From assembly GCA_910578085.1 (NCBI GenBank), contig CAJTPM010000064.1:1-12627 (forward strand): 12,627 nucleotides of DNA, read 5' to 3'. Positions 6,588 through 12,627 of this stretch are shown piece after piece; the first letter of the stretch is position 1; each line of letters opens with the position of its first letter. Made by a program: the position numbers and the translations under genes. Source of the stretch: an uncultured Lachnospiraceae bacterium. GTDB lineage: Bacteria > Bacillota > Clostridia > Lachnospirales > Lachnospiraceae. The notes under the pieces were generated by a model, which saw only the letters and a list, made by a program, of their open reading frames with translations, did no database searches and was not told the DNA's origin.

Positions 6588-6664
6588 TTTTTGAGTGTGC
6601 AGTATTTAAAAATCGAGTCGTACCGCTCAAAAAGACTACTTAATAAGAAAAAACGCTCAAAAAG
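6588..6664. repeat. CTCAAAAA repeats, two direct and one inverted
   Basis: CGCTCAAAAAG occurs twice, at 6624-6634 and 6654-6664, exactly 30 bp apart. The reverse complement of its core (TTTTTGAG) occurs at 6588-6595. The cluster lies just upstream of the extended -10 promoter of the UPF0175 gene. Antitoxins often repress their own promoters, so these may be operator sites. The A-rich core makes chance possible. Confidence 0.35.
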
Positions 6665-6696
6665 TTATATTGAGAATAGATATGTTTTTGATTATA

Positions 6697-6705
6697 TGCT
6701 ACAAT
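6697..6705 (+). promoter_or_regulatory. Extended -10 promoter of the UPF0175 gene
   Basis: TGCTACAAT is an extended -10 element (TGN followed by TACAAT) about 50 nt before the ATG at 6756. No good -35 box is seen 17 nt upstream, which is common for extended -10 promoters. A second AT-rich candidate, TATAAA, starts at 6705. Confidence 0.5.
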
Positions 6706-6755
6706 ATAAATAGTAAGGGAAAATATTTTATTGTTATATCAGTGAGGAGAACACT

Positions 6756-7031
6756 ATGGCTATGGCGAGTATTGAAATAAAACTTCCGGCGTTAGTAAAA
6801 GATTATATTCTGGAAGAGACAACAGAAGAAATGCGAAATGCACTTTTATTATATCCAAGTATTGTTAATAATACGATATCTCATGGCCGCGCAGCTGAAT
6901 TATTGGGAATGCATAAAATGGAACTTATTCAATTATACGGCAAATTAGGGATTCCGTATTTGGATATGACAGATGAAGAATTTGAGGAGGAGATCCAGAC
7001 TGTAAAAAGACTGGAGAAAGTGAGTCATTAG
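6756..7031 (+). CDS. UPF0175 family protein (antitoxin-like)
   Basis: This 91-aa protein matches UPF0175 by the central ISHGRAAELLGMHKMELIQL, a predicted helix-turn-helix-like core, followed by LYGKLGIPYLDM and the acidic DEEFEEE. UPF0175 genes commonly precede DUF3368 (PIN-like) genes and are regarded as probable antitoxins, partly by analogy. That partner is present here but truncated. GAGGAG (6744-6749) lies 6 nt before the ATG. A second ATG two codons later is also possible. The last residues (about KVSH) probably derive from toxin sequence read in another frame, as explained for the next gene. It may be an orphan antitoxin kept after loss of the toxin. Confidence 0.8.
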   Translation: MAMASIEIKLPALVKDYILEETTEEMRNALLLYPSIVNNTISHGRAAELLGMHKMELIQLYGKLGIPYLDMTDEEFEEEIQTVKRLEKVSH

Positions 7032-7033
7032 TT

Positions 7034-7279
7034 TTGTATGAAGAGAAAAAAGCAGATTTGCTTCTGATAGATGAGCATAAAGGCAGAAGTGTAGCCAGAA
7101 AAATGGCGGTTGAGCATATCGGTACAGTAGGTATTTTGATGTTGGCTTTTGATGAAAATCTTCTCACAAAAGATGAAGTTTTGGAATCATTAAAAGTGTT
7201 GCTTGCGTTTGATATCAGGCTAAGTCGAAAATTGTGCAATAAAGTATTGCATTATGTAGGGATTGAAGATTATTTTTAA
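7034..7279 (+). pseudogene. DUF3368 PIN-like toxin, C-terminal half only
   Basis: The frame matches the C-terminal half of DUF3368 proteins: KKADLLLIDEHKGRSVARKM (an Asp-containing PIN-type motif), then VEHIGTVGILMLAFDENLL and a helical end. Homology starts before the TTG at 7034, at about 7013 (TGESESLVLYEE), where the frame overlaps the end of the UPF0175 gene. The normal protein is about 150-165 residues and begins with a catalytic-Asp strand that is absent here. There is no credible ribosome site: GGAG at 7013-7016 is 17 nt before the TTG. A deletion that joined the antitoxin end to the middle of the toxin explains both features. The product is almost certainly inactive if made. Confidence 0.7.
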
Positions 7280-7366
7280 GATTTGTAAAGTAATTACAAT
7301 AGTGTTGCCAATACACTGGATTTTATCATTTGTCAAAGACTTTTGACTCTATAAAGAGAAATTACA

Positions 7367-7402
7367 GGCGGCGGTTCTCTATTTTAAAGGAAAACCGCCG
7401 CC
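7367..7402. terminator. Strong GC-rich hairpin between convergent genes
   Basis: GGCGGCGGTT (7367-7376) and AACCGCCGCC (7393-7402) are perfect 10-bp complements with a 16-nt loop. The hairpin lies between the ends of the truncated DUF3368 gene (plus) and cotJC (minus), so it may terminate both. Neither side has an immediate T-run. On the plus side ATTTTT appears about 20 nt later. Confidence 0.5.
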
Positions 7403-7444
7403 ATGTCTGTTTAACATATTTTTCTGCCGTCTGTCTATCGTTTC

Positions 7445-8062
7445 TTATTTACAGTTACACCCGCAGTTGGAATCAAACTCCGGATTGCAGATATAGAAGT
7501 TCTTCGGATCCAGTTTTTCCTGCAACAGCCGCAGCGCTTCACCGAACCTCTGGAAGTGTACCACTTCACGTTGCCGCAAGAAGCGGATCGGATCGCAGAC
7601 TTCGGGATCTTTGATCAGGCGGAGAATATTATCGTAGGTCGTGCGGGCTTTCTGTTCCGCCGCCATATCCTCGAAGAGATCGGTGATCAGGTCGCCCTTG
7701 CTCTGGAACTCGCAGGCATTAAACGGAATACCGCCCGCCGCCTGGGGCCATATACCGATCGTGTGATCCACATAGTAGGCTTTAAAGCCGCTGTTCTCGA
7801 TCTCTTCCATGGAGAGATTTTTGGTAAGCTGATGCACGATGGCGGCTACCATCTCCAGATGAGCCAGTTCTTCTGTGCCGATGTCGGTCAATACCGCGGC
7901 AATTTCAGGGTAGGGAACGCCGTAGCGCTGAGACAGATAGCGCATGGATGCCCCCATTTCTCCATCGGGGCCGCCGTACTGCGAAATGATGACTTCCGCG
8001 AGTTTTGCGTTTGGCGTGGTAATATTTACAGGGTATTGCAGCCGTTTTTCATAACTCCACAT
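7445..8062 (-). CDS. cotJC: Spore coat protein CotJC (manganese catalase family)
   Basis: This 205-aa protein belongs to the CotJC/manganese catalase family and is deposited in the spore inner coat with CotJA. The di-metal ligand pattern is intact: Glu35, Glu65 and His68 (EELAH), Glu136 (AAEQKA), and Glu166 and His169 (REVVH). This is consistent with a peroxide-decomposing site, although catalase activity of CotJC is not certain. The tail is Cys-rich (Cys192, Cys200, Cys202, Cys204), as in many clostridial versions. GGAGG lies about 11 nt before the ATG. The ATG immediately follows the cotJB stop (TAA-ATG), so the genes are coupled. B. subtilis CotJC is slightly shorter. A decayed paralogue lies at 6282-6542. 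Confidence 0.95.
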   Translation of the reverse strand: MWSYEKRLQYPVNITTPNAKLAEVIISQYGGPDGEMGASMRYLSQRYGVPYPEIAAVLTDIGTEELAHLEMVAAIVHQLTKNLSMEEIENSGFKAYYVDHTIGIWPQAAGGIPFNACEFQSKGDLITDLFEDMAAEQKARTTYDNILRLIKDPEVCDPIRFLRQREVVHFQRFGEALRLLQEKLDPKNFYICNPEFDSNCGCNCK

Positions 8063-8332
8063 TTAGCAGGCACCTCCTTCCCAGGGCATGGGCGATGTGG
8101 CCCATTTCCATTCATCCATGCAGTTGCCGGGCATATCCTGCCTGATCGGGCCGAATTTGGCAGTGTATTCTTTTGTAATCTGATGCAGCATCCCATTATA
8201 TCGGTTGAAGTAGGCAATTGCATCTGTGTCAAAAGGATGGGTGTCCAGATATTCGCGCAGTTCCGTTGTGGTGAAATCCAGCACATTGATATCCATCAGC
8301 ATTCTTCTTTTTTCTGTCATATTCTGATTCAT
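8063..8332 (-). CDS. cotJB: Spore coat protein CotJB
   Basis: This small 89-aa protein matches CotJB by LDFTTTELREYLDTHPFDTD and the C-terminal KFGPIRQDMP followed by WKWATSPMPWEGGAC. CotJB is needed for normal inner coat composition in Bacillus, but its biochemical function is unknown. The ATG at 8332 overlaps the cotJA stop (ATGA) and AAGGAG lies 9 nt upstream. An internal ATG four codons later has weaker support. The stop codon abuts the cotJC start. Length is normal and the order cotJA-cotJB-cotJC matches the classical operon. Confidence 0.93.
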   Translation of the reverse strand: MNQNMTEKRRMLMDINVLDFTTTELREYLDTHPFDTDAIAYFNRYNGMLHQITKEYTAKFGPIRQDMPGNCMDEWKWATSPMPWEGGAC

Positions 8333-8508
8333 CGCCTGCCTCTCCTTCCCATGAAAGGTTTATCCAGTTCGGGGAAGATCGTTCCTCTGTGGAAGGCTTC
8401 TTCCAGATTCTCATAGAGAACAGGGGCCTGCTGCATCGGTACATAGGCCATGGCGATCGGAAAATTCCCCATCATGTCGTTCATAAAAGGTCTCTGTGGT
8501 CTTTGCAT
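8329..8508 (-). CDS. cotJA: Spore coat-associated protein CotJA
   Basis: This is a 59-aa protein (MQRPQRPFMNDMMG at the start, then FPIAMAYVPMQQ and LYENLEEAFHRGTIFPELDK, ending in GRRGRR). The segment AMAYVPMQ..LYENLEEAFHRGTIFPELDKPF is the conserved CotJA core, in which Tyr, Pro and Leu residues recruit CotJC to the coat. AAAGGA (complement of 8516-8521) lies 7 nt before the ATG. The stop overlaps the cotJB start by four bases. It is shorter than the 82-aa Bacillus protein but typical for Clostridia. It is easy to miss because of its size. Confidence 0.92.
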   Translation of the reverse strand: MQRPQRPFMNDMMGNFPIAMAYVPMQQAPVLYENLEEAFHRGTIFPELDKPFMGRRGRR

Positions 8509-8530
8509 TTTGTAGTCCTTTCATAATTAT

Positions 8531-8560
8531 TGTTTATGTTCTATTTTATGAAAATTTTTC
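8531..8560 (-). promoter_or_regulatory. Candidate sigma-E promoter of the cotJ operon
   Basis: On the minus strand, GAAAAATT (8553-8560) and CATAAACA (8531-8538) are separated by 14 nt. They lie about 23 nt before the cotJA start. The -10 resembles the sporulation sigma-E consensus CATACA-T, and the spacing fits. cotJ is sigma-E dependent in B. subtilis. The -35 match is weak in this AT-rich DNA. Confidence 0.35.
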
Positions 8561-8662
8561 CGAAAGGTGACTTGTTCCTACATTTTTCGCGGTAAAATCA
8601 AACAGCGCCGTCGGGGCAACTCCCGTAAACCATTGCAGATGTGTTGCTGTATGGCGATGCTG

Positions 8663-8706
8663 TTTTCACAGTATTTTCACAAATTTTTAAATAAGTTGTC
8701 ACAGAT
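8663..8706 (+). repeat. Four phased 11-bp units upstream of the ABC operon
   Basis: The units are TTTTCACAGTA (8663), TTTTCACAAAT (8674), TTTTAAATAAG (8685) and TTGTCACAGAT (8696), with an exact 11-bp period. Three of the four share TTNTCACA and the third keeps TTTT. A TATAGT -10-like box at 8713-8718 follows 6 nt later, and no separate -35 box is visible. This resembles activator-dependent promoters of OmpR/PhoB-type regulators, in which the bound array replaces the -35 box. A regulator from this window is a candidate only. Confidence 0.5.
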
Positions 8707-8804
8707 AAAACATATAGTGGTAAAGGCAGGAAAATTGTGGTACTGTAATTATTATGTGCAAATTACTTTCGGGCAGTGCGTACTGGAAGGGAGGATACTT
8801 TATT

Positions 8805-9968
8805 TTGGCAATCGTGGAAGTAAATCATTTAACAAAGAGATACGGAAAACATACAGCGGTGGAAGGTATCTCGTTTACTGTGGAGGATAAACAGATCTAC
8901 GGGTTCCTGGGGCCCAACGGTGCAGGAAAATCCACCACAATGAATATTATGACAGGATATCTTGCGCCCACAGAGGGGGAGGTGACGATAAACGGATATG
9001 ATATGATGCGGGAACCGGAGAAGGCAAAGCAGCATATCGGTTATCTGCCGGAAGTGCCGCCGGTATATCCGGATATGACGGTTTTGGAATATTTGAGGTT
9101 TGCGGCGGAACTGAAACGTATTCCGAAAACAGAGAGAAATGAGCAGATTCTGAACGTGATGGAACTGACACAGGTGTCGGAAGTGGCGGGAAGACTGATC
9201 AAAAATTTATCAAAGGGATACAGGCAGAGAGTCGGGTTAGCCCAGGCCATTCTGGGAGAGCCGGATGTCATTATTCTGGACGAACCCATGGTGGGTCTTG
9301 ATCCGAGGCAGATCATTGAAATGAGGGATCTGATCAAAGATCTGGGGAAAAGACATACGGTGATATTGAGCTCCCATATTCTGTCGGAAGTAAATGCCGT
9401 CTGCGACCGTATTATGATTATATCAGGCGGGAAGCTTATCGCATCCGATTCACCGGAGGGACTGCAGGACCGGATACAGAGTTCCTATGTGCTGGAAGCG
9501 ACAGTGAAGGCTTCCATGGAGCAGCTGCAGTCTGTGCTTGATACGATGGAGACGGTGGTGCAGATGGAAGGAAAGCAGTCCCACATGTCTGACTGTGTGA
9601 CCGTTTTAATCAGAACAAAGGACAATGCGGACATTAGAGAAGAGCTCTCCATGAAGCTGTACGAGAACAGGCTTCCCATTATGGGCATGAATTTACAGGA
9701 GCATTCCCTGGAAGATATTTTCCTGGAACTGACAGAGAAGGATGAGGAAGTGTCCGGGGCGGAGGAGAAAGCCTGTGGGAAAGTGGACAGGGCAGAAAAG
9801 ATAGAAGATATAAAGAGCAAAGAAAGCAACGAAGATATGGCTGTCGGAACAGGGAAGGCAGAGGAAGCAGAAAGTAAGGAAAGCGGTGAGACTGTAGCTG
9901 CCGGAATAGAGAAGGCAGAAGAAAACAGAAACAGAGAGGAGGAGAACGAGCATGAGGGCGATTTATAA
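8805..9968 (+). CDS. ABC transporter ATP-binding protein with acidic repeat tail
   Basis: This 387-aa ATPase energises the membrane protein encoded next. Walker A is GPNGAGKST (36-44), the signature is LSKGYRQR (135-142) and Walker B is VIILDEP (155-161), with an H-loop His in SSHILSEV. It matches the GldA/NatA/CcmA branch that pairs with ABC-2 permeases. I start at TTG 8805 because AAGGGAGG lies 10 nt upstream and the product then begins AIVEVNHLTKRYG, as in the family. An in-frame ATG at 8754 lacks a ribosome site. Residues from about 320 on are an unusual hydrophilic, Glu/Lys-rich tail with an imperfect 19-residue repeat. The 3' end overlaps the permease gene by 17 nt. The substrate is unknown. 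Confidence 0.9.
   Translation: MAIVEVNHLTKRYGKHTAVEGISFTVEDKQIYGFLGPNGAGKSTTMNIMTGYLAPTEGEVTINGYDMMREPEKAKQHIGYLPEVPPVYPDMTVLEYLRFAAELKRIPKTERNEQILNVMELTQVSEVAGRLIKNLSKGYRQRVGLAQAILGEPDVIILDEPMVGLDPRQIIEMRDLIKDLGKRHTVILSSHILSEVNAVCDRIMIISGGKLIASDSPEGLQDRIQSSYVLEATVKASMEQLQSVLDTMETVVQMEGKQSHMSDCVTVLIRTKDNADIREELSMKLYENRLPIMGMNLQEHSLEDIFLELTEKDEEVSGAEEKACGKVDRAEKIEDIKSKESNEDMAVGTGKAEEAESKESGETVAAGIEKAEENRNREEENEHEGDL
9796..9930 (+). repeat. Imperfect tandem repeat in the ABC ATPase tail
   Basis: The tail contains two copies of a unit of about 19 residues: SKESNEDMAVGTGKAEEAE and SKESGETVAAGIEKAEENR. A weaker, shorter copy precedes them (KVDRAEKIEDIK). The DNA copies differ at many third positions, so this is an old duplication under some protein-level constraint, or a low-complexity expansion. 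Confidence 0.6.
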
Positions 9969-12063
9969 GAGAGAACTGAGGGCCTGTTTTCATTCCTTTA
10001 TCGGCTGGCTGTTTCTGGCGGTGGTATTGTTTCTGACGGGACTTTATACAACCGTCTATAACCTGATGCAGGGCTCTTCCTATCTGAGTTATACGCTGGA
10101 GAGTTCTCTGATCATATTTATCGTGGCGATACCGATTCTGACCATGCGGATCCTGGCGGAAGAGAGGAAGAATAAGACGGATCAGCTGATACTGACTGCT
10201 CCGGTCAGCATCTGGAAAATCGTGCTGGGGAAATATCTGGCGTTGGAAACGGTGTTTGCGGTTCCCTGCGCCATACTCTGTCTGTATCCGCTGCTTCTTG
10301 GCAGATATGGGAGTATTCCCTATGAGGAGAACTATGTGGCCCTTCTGGGATTTTTCCTCTACGGTTCTGCGGCTGTGGCTATCGGTGTTTTTGTGTCATC
10401 CCTGACAGAAAGCCAAGTGATCGCGGCAGTGGTGTCCGTGGTGTTCGTCTTTATCGGATACGTAATGTCGGGTATCTGCAGCATGATCGCGGTGAATGGG
10501 AATCTGGTCACAAAGGTTTTAAGCGTCTATGATCTGACTTCGCCTTTTGTGGATCTGTTAAACGGCAGTTTGAAGATAACGGCGATTGCATATTATCTGT
10601 CCCTTATTTTTCTGCTGTTGTTTTTCACAACCCAGTCCATTCAGAAAAGGCGCTACAGCGTTTCAGTAAAGCAGTTCAAAAAGGGGGCTTACAGTATCGG
10701 TCTGACAGTGGTGACATGCGCTGTGGTGATCGTTGCAAACATACTTCTTGGGCGGATACCGGCGGAATATACGGAATTTGATATGACGAAAGAACGGCTC
10801 TACTCCCTGTCGGAAGCATCTTATCAGGTGATAGATAATCTGCAGGAGAAGATTACGATCTATGTGCTTTCGCCGAAGAGTGCGATGAATCAGGATGTGG
10901 TTCAGACCTTGGAGCGCTATGAGAACTATTCAAAGCAGGCCATACAGATAGAATATGTGGATATTTCCTCTAATCCGACTTTTGCCGCACAGTATACGGA
11001 TGCGTCGGTGAATGGCCGTTCGTTGATCGTGGTAAGCGATAAACGCAGCAAATATATTGATGTGAATGATCTGTATCAGACAGAACTGAGTTATGAGACA
11101 TACGGTTATGAGATGACAGGATATGATGCGGAAGGGCAGATCACCGGCGCGCTGCAGTATGTGACAATGGAGGATATGCCCAAGGTTTATCTGTTGGAAG
11201 GACATGACGAAAGGAGCCTGGAGGAAGGATTTCTGTCTGTGTTAGCCAAGCTCAATATAGAATATGAAACGCTGAATCTTCTGACGGTTTCCGAGGTGCC
11301 GGCGGATGCCGAGGGGATAATGATCAATGCGCCCGCTGCGGATCTTTCGGCGGATGATACAGCTAAAATCAGACAATATCTGGAGCGTGGAGGAGACGCA
11401 CTCTTTATCTGCGGGTACAGCCGGGAAGAGCTTCCCAATTATCGGTCTCTGTTGACAGATTATGGTGTGGCATTTGTGGATGGTATGGTGGTAGAACAGG
11501 GCATGGACTACTATTATCAGAATATGCTGCATCTGCTGCCGGATGTGATGTACGACGAAATGACGGCTTCCGTCTACGGAAGTTATGTCTTTTCTCCCTA
11601 TGCAGGCGGTATTGTCATAAATGAGGAGGCGGAAGAACAGGGAGAAGTGCATTATCTGTTAAAAACAACAGAGGATTCTTTTGCCAGAACAAATCCCGAC
11701 GAAGTGACGGACGGGGAAAAGACAGAGGATGATATCGACGGCCCTTTTGCTCTCGGCGCAAGGGTGACAAAGCAGACAGACGGCGGCGAAAGCACGGTGG
11801 TAGTCTATACCTCTGCAGAAATTTTTTCCGAGGCGGCGGACGCCGTTGTGGCCGGAAACAATAAAAAGCTTTTTGAGGATGCGGTGAAACGCTTTGGCGC
11901 AGTGGAAAACAATGTCTCCGTCCCGGTGAAAAGCTATTTTGACGGGATTCTGACAGTGCCCGCGGGGGAATTTCTGATGGGAGGACTTTTGCTGGTGGTG
12001 GCAGTGCCGCTCAGTTTACTGGTAGTGGGATTTGTGATCTGGCTTCAGAGAAGAAAGCAGTAA
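9952..12063 (+). CDS. Fused ABC-2 permease and GldG-like auxiliary protein
   Basis: This 703-aa protein joins two modules. Residues 1-230 form an ABC-2 permease of the GldF/NosY type, with about six membrane segments and the typical LAEERKNKTDQLILTAPVS (69-87). After a further membrane segment (about 247-266), residues 270-660 match the GldG-like ABC auxiliary domain: FDMTKERLYSLSEASYQVID, YLLEGHDERSLEE and a GATase-like fold region outside the membrane. A last membrane helix (about 675-697) ends in RRKQ. GAGGAGG lies about 9 nt before the ATG. The start overlaps the ATPase gene, so the two are translated together. Bacteroidetes carry GldF and GldG separately for gliding. In Firmicutes such systems have no proven substrate. 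A DUF4340 partner often follows but is absent here. Confidence 0.88.
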   Translation: MRAIYKRELRACFHSFIGWLFLAVVLFLTGLYTTVYNLMQGSSYLSYTLESSLIIFIVAIPILTMRILAEERKNKTDQLILTAPVSIWKIVLGKYLALETVFAVPCAILCLYPLLLGRYGSIPYEENYVALLGFFLYGSAAVAIGVFVSSLTESQVIAAVVSVVFVFIGYVMSGICSMIAVNGNLVTKVLSVYDLTSPFVDLLNGSLKITAIAYYLSLIFLLLFFTTQSIQKRRYSVSVKQFKKGAYSIGLTVVTCAVVIVANILLGRIPAEYTEFDMTKERLYSLSEASYQVIDNLQEKITIYVLSPKSAMNQDVVQTLERYENYSKQAIQIEYVDISSNPTFAAQYTDASVNGRSLIVVSDKRSKYIDVNDLYQTELSYETYGYEMTGYDAEGQITGALQYVTMEDMPKVYLLEGHDERSLEEGFLSVLAKLNIEYETLNLLTVSEVPADAEGIMINAPAADLSADDTAKIRQYLERGGDALFICGYSREELPNYRSLLTDYGVAFVDGMVVEQGMDYYYQNMLHLLPDVMYDEMTASVYGSYVFSPYAGGIVINEEAEEQGEVHYLLKTTEDSFARTNPDEVTDGEKTEDDIDGPFALGARVTKQTDGGESTVVVYTSAEIFSEAADAVVAGNNKKLFEDAVKRFGAVENNVSVPVKSYFDGILTVPAGEFLMGGLLLVVAVPLSLLVVGFVIWLQRRKQ

Positions 12064-12083
12064 TATGTGCTGTAAAATATAAG

Positions 12084-12117
12084 AAAAGGCGGCGGTCTGA
12101 GAGGGCGGCCGTTTTTT
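12084..12117 (+). terminator. Rho-independent terminator of the ABC operon
   Basis: AAAAGGCGGC (12084-12093) pairs with GCCGTTTTTT (12108-12117), with two G-T pairs and a 14-nt loop. It ends in six Ts, 20 nt after the stop codon of the fused permease gene. Confidence 0.7.
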
Positions 12118-12145
12118 ACTTCATGGGAAATTGCGACAGTGCAGA

Positions 12146-12490
12146 TCATTTCAGGAGAATGCGTTGCTGTCTGGCGACACTATTTTTATGCGCAGGCCCG
12201 CAAAAGGAAATTGGGAGCCACAGCGGCATACCGCCTGTGGCGAACGGAGGAGAAAAGCATTCCCCAACTTGATAAAGAGGCCAGATCAACGGGCCAGCCG
12301 CCCGGATCATCAGAACCGGGGACTGATAGTCTCCTTCCAGAGCGAGTGCAAGAAGCCCGAGGGTAAATAAGATAAAAATGCCAAGCCCCGCTTCTCTTGC
12401 CAGGTCTCTTTGAAAGGGCCGGCGAATCAGTAAGTAAAAGGGAAGGATAACCAGAATAACTGCCAGGAATTTGAAAATATAATGAATCAA
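12146..12490 (-). pseudogene. VanZ-like protein, probably internally deleted
   Basis: The first 65-70 residues are typical of the N-terminus of VanZ-like proteins in Lachnospiraceae: two membrane segments around YIFKFLAVILVILPFYLLI and GIFILFTLGLLALALEG, followed by a MIRAAG-like turn. The usual INLVPF segment and the three later helices are missing. The end (GECFSPPFATGGMPLWLPIS) is hydrophobic but unusual and vaguely like the GN..LF.PFG..LPLL part of the family, so an internal deletion or frameshift is likely. The TTG start at 12490 is supported by AAAAGGA, 8 nt upstream. VanZ itself gives low-level teicoplanin resistance, but distant members have unknown roles. The product, if made, has 114 residues against about 150-200 usual. 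It converges on the ABC operon. Confidence 0.5.
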
Positions 12491-12627
12491 TGTGAAAATC
12501 CTTTTCTATTATCATATAATCTCTGCTGGAATGTATCCTATCATATTTGTGCTGTCTATGGCAAGTGGGCAGCACGACAAACGCATGAGTAAATAAAATG
12601 TGAACAAACTGCTCCATTATCCGTTAT
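12491..12627. other. Window end, no gene seen
   Basis: Apart from the ribosome site of the VanZ-like ORF on the minus strand (AAAAGGA complement near 12499-12505), I see no conserved coding frame, terminator or clear promoter here. A short AT-rich segment near 12508-12520 could hold that gene's -10 box. Confidence 0.3.

Noticed and set aside
7332..7347. GTCAAA-GACT-TTTGAC dyad before the GC-rich hairpin
   Set aside because: It is short, AT-rich and in a 3' region. I found nothing that distinguishes it from chance.
7556..8416. A 286-codon plus-strand open frame opposite cotJA-cotJB-cotJC
   Set aside because: The three cotJ genes on the other strand are clearly real and tightly coupled. This frame has no family signature and no ribosome site.
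8754..8804. ATG start for the ABC ATPase at 8754
   Set aside because: No ribosome site is present, and the added 17 residues are not family-like. TTG 8805 has AAGGGAGG at good spacing.
12131..12617. Other open frames over the VanZ-like region on both strands
   Set aside because: They have no ribosome sites or family features; the minus frame with VanZ-like membrane segments is better supported.
1..12627. CRISPR arrays, tRNA, rRNA, transposase or integrase genes
   Set aside because: No regularly spaced repeat-spacer arrays, RNA gene signatures or recombinase motifs were seen on either strand.

Overview
The window looks like chromosomal DNA from a spore-forming, anaerobic Gram-positive bacterium of the Clostridia, most likely Lachnospiraceae. 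The pointers are a complete cotJABC spore-coat cluster, a TraX-like membrane protein, an OmpR-type two-component pair, a VanZ-like remnant, strong AGGAGG ribosome sites, and several TTG or GTG starts. The taxonomic call is an inference from gene content. I saw no rRNA, tRNA, CRISPR array or intact insertion sequence.

Layout. Positions 1-770 are decayed or accessory DNA: a terminator from an upstream gene, an unrecognised small ORF (88-465), and the C-terminal scrap of an ABC transporter ATPase carrying an in-frame stop (456-722). Positions 773-3877 hold three genes on the minus strand: a TraX-family membrane protein, then a response regulator and an overlapping histidine kinase. The 163-nt gap between traX and the regulator contains four short dyads and a possible promoter. 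A 333-nt intergenic region (3878-4210) contains three tandem 11-bp repeats. On the plus strand follow an AAA ATPase with a DUF4143-type nuclease-like C-terminus (4211-5506) and an HD-domain hydrolase (5644-6105) with a near-consensus promoter.

Positions 6106-7279 are a second decayed patch. It holds an unrecognised peptide-like stretch, a cotJC pseudogene fragment with three in-frame stops, and a UPF0175 antitoxin-like gene joined to the C-terminal half of a DUF3368 (PIN-like) toxin. Positions 7445-8508 carry the intact cotJA-cotJB-cotJC operon on the minus strand. cotJA is only 59 codons and overlaps cotJB by ATGA. Facing away from it, 8805-12063 encodes an ABC exporter: an ATPase with a repetitive acidic tail, overlapping a 703-residue permease fused to a GldG-like domain. 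An array of four helically phased 11-bp units lies just upstream of this operon. A terminator follows, and then a convergent, apparently rearranged VanZ-like gene.

How the parts may work together. The kinase and regulator are a membrane stress-sensing pair of the kind that often controls ABC exporters. The 11-bp phased repeats at 4021-4053 and 8663-8706 fit the geometry of OmpR/PhoB-family binding sites, so regulation of traX or of the ABC operon by such a regulator is plausible but unproven. The cotJ genes act in the mother cell during sporulation. I found no clearly new multi-gene system. The most unusual items are the two phased repeat arrays, the cotJC ghost beside the live cotJ operon, the broken antitoxin/toxin pair, and the acidic repeat tail on the ABC ATPase.
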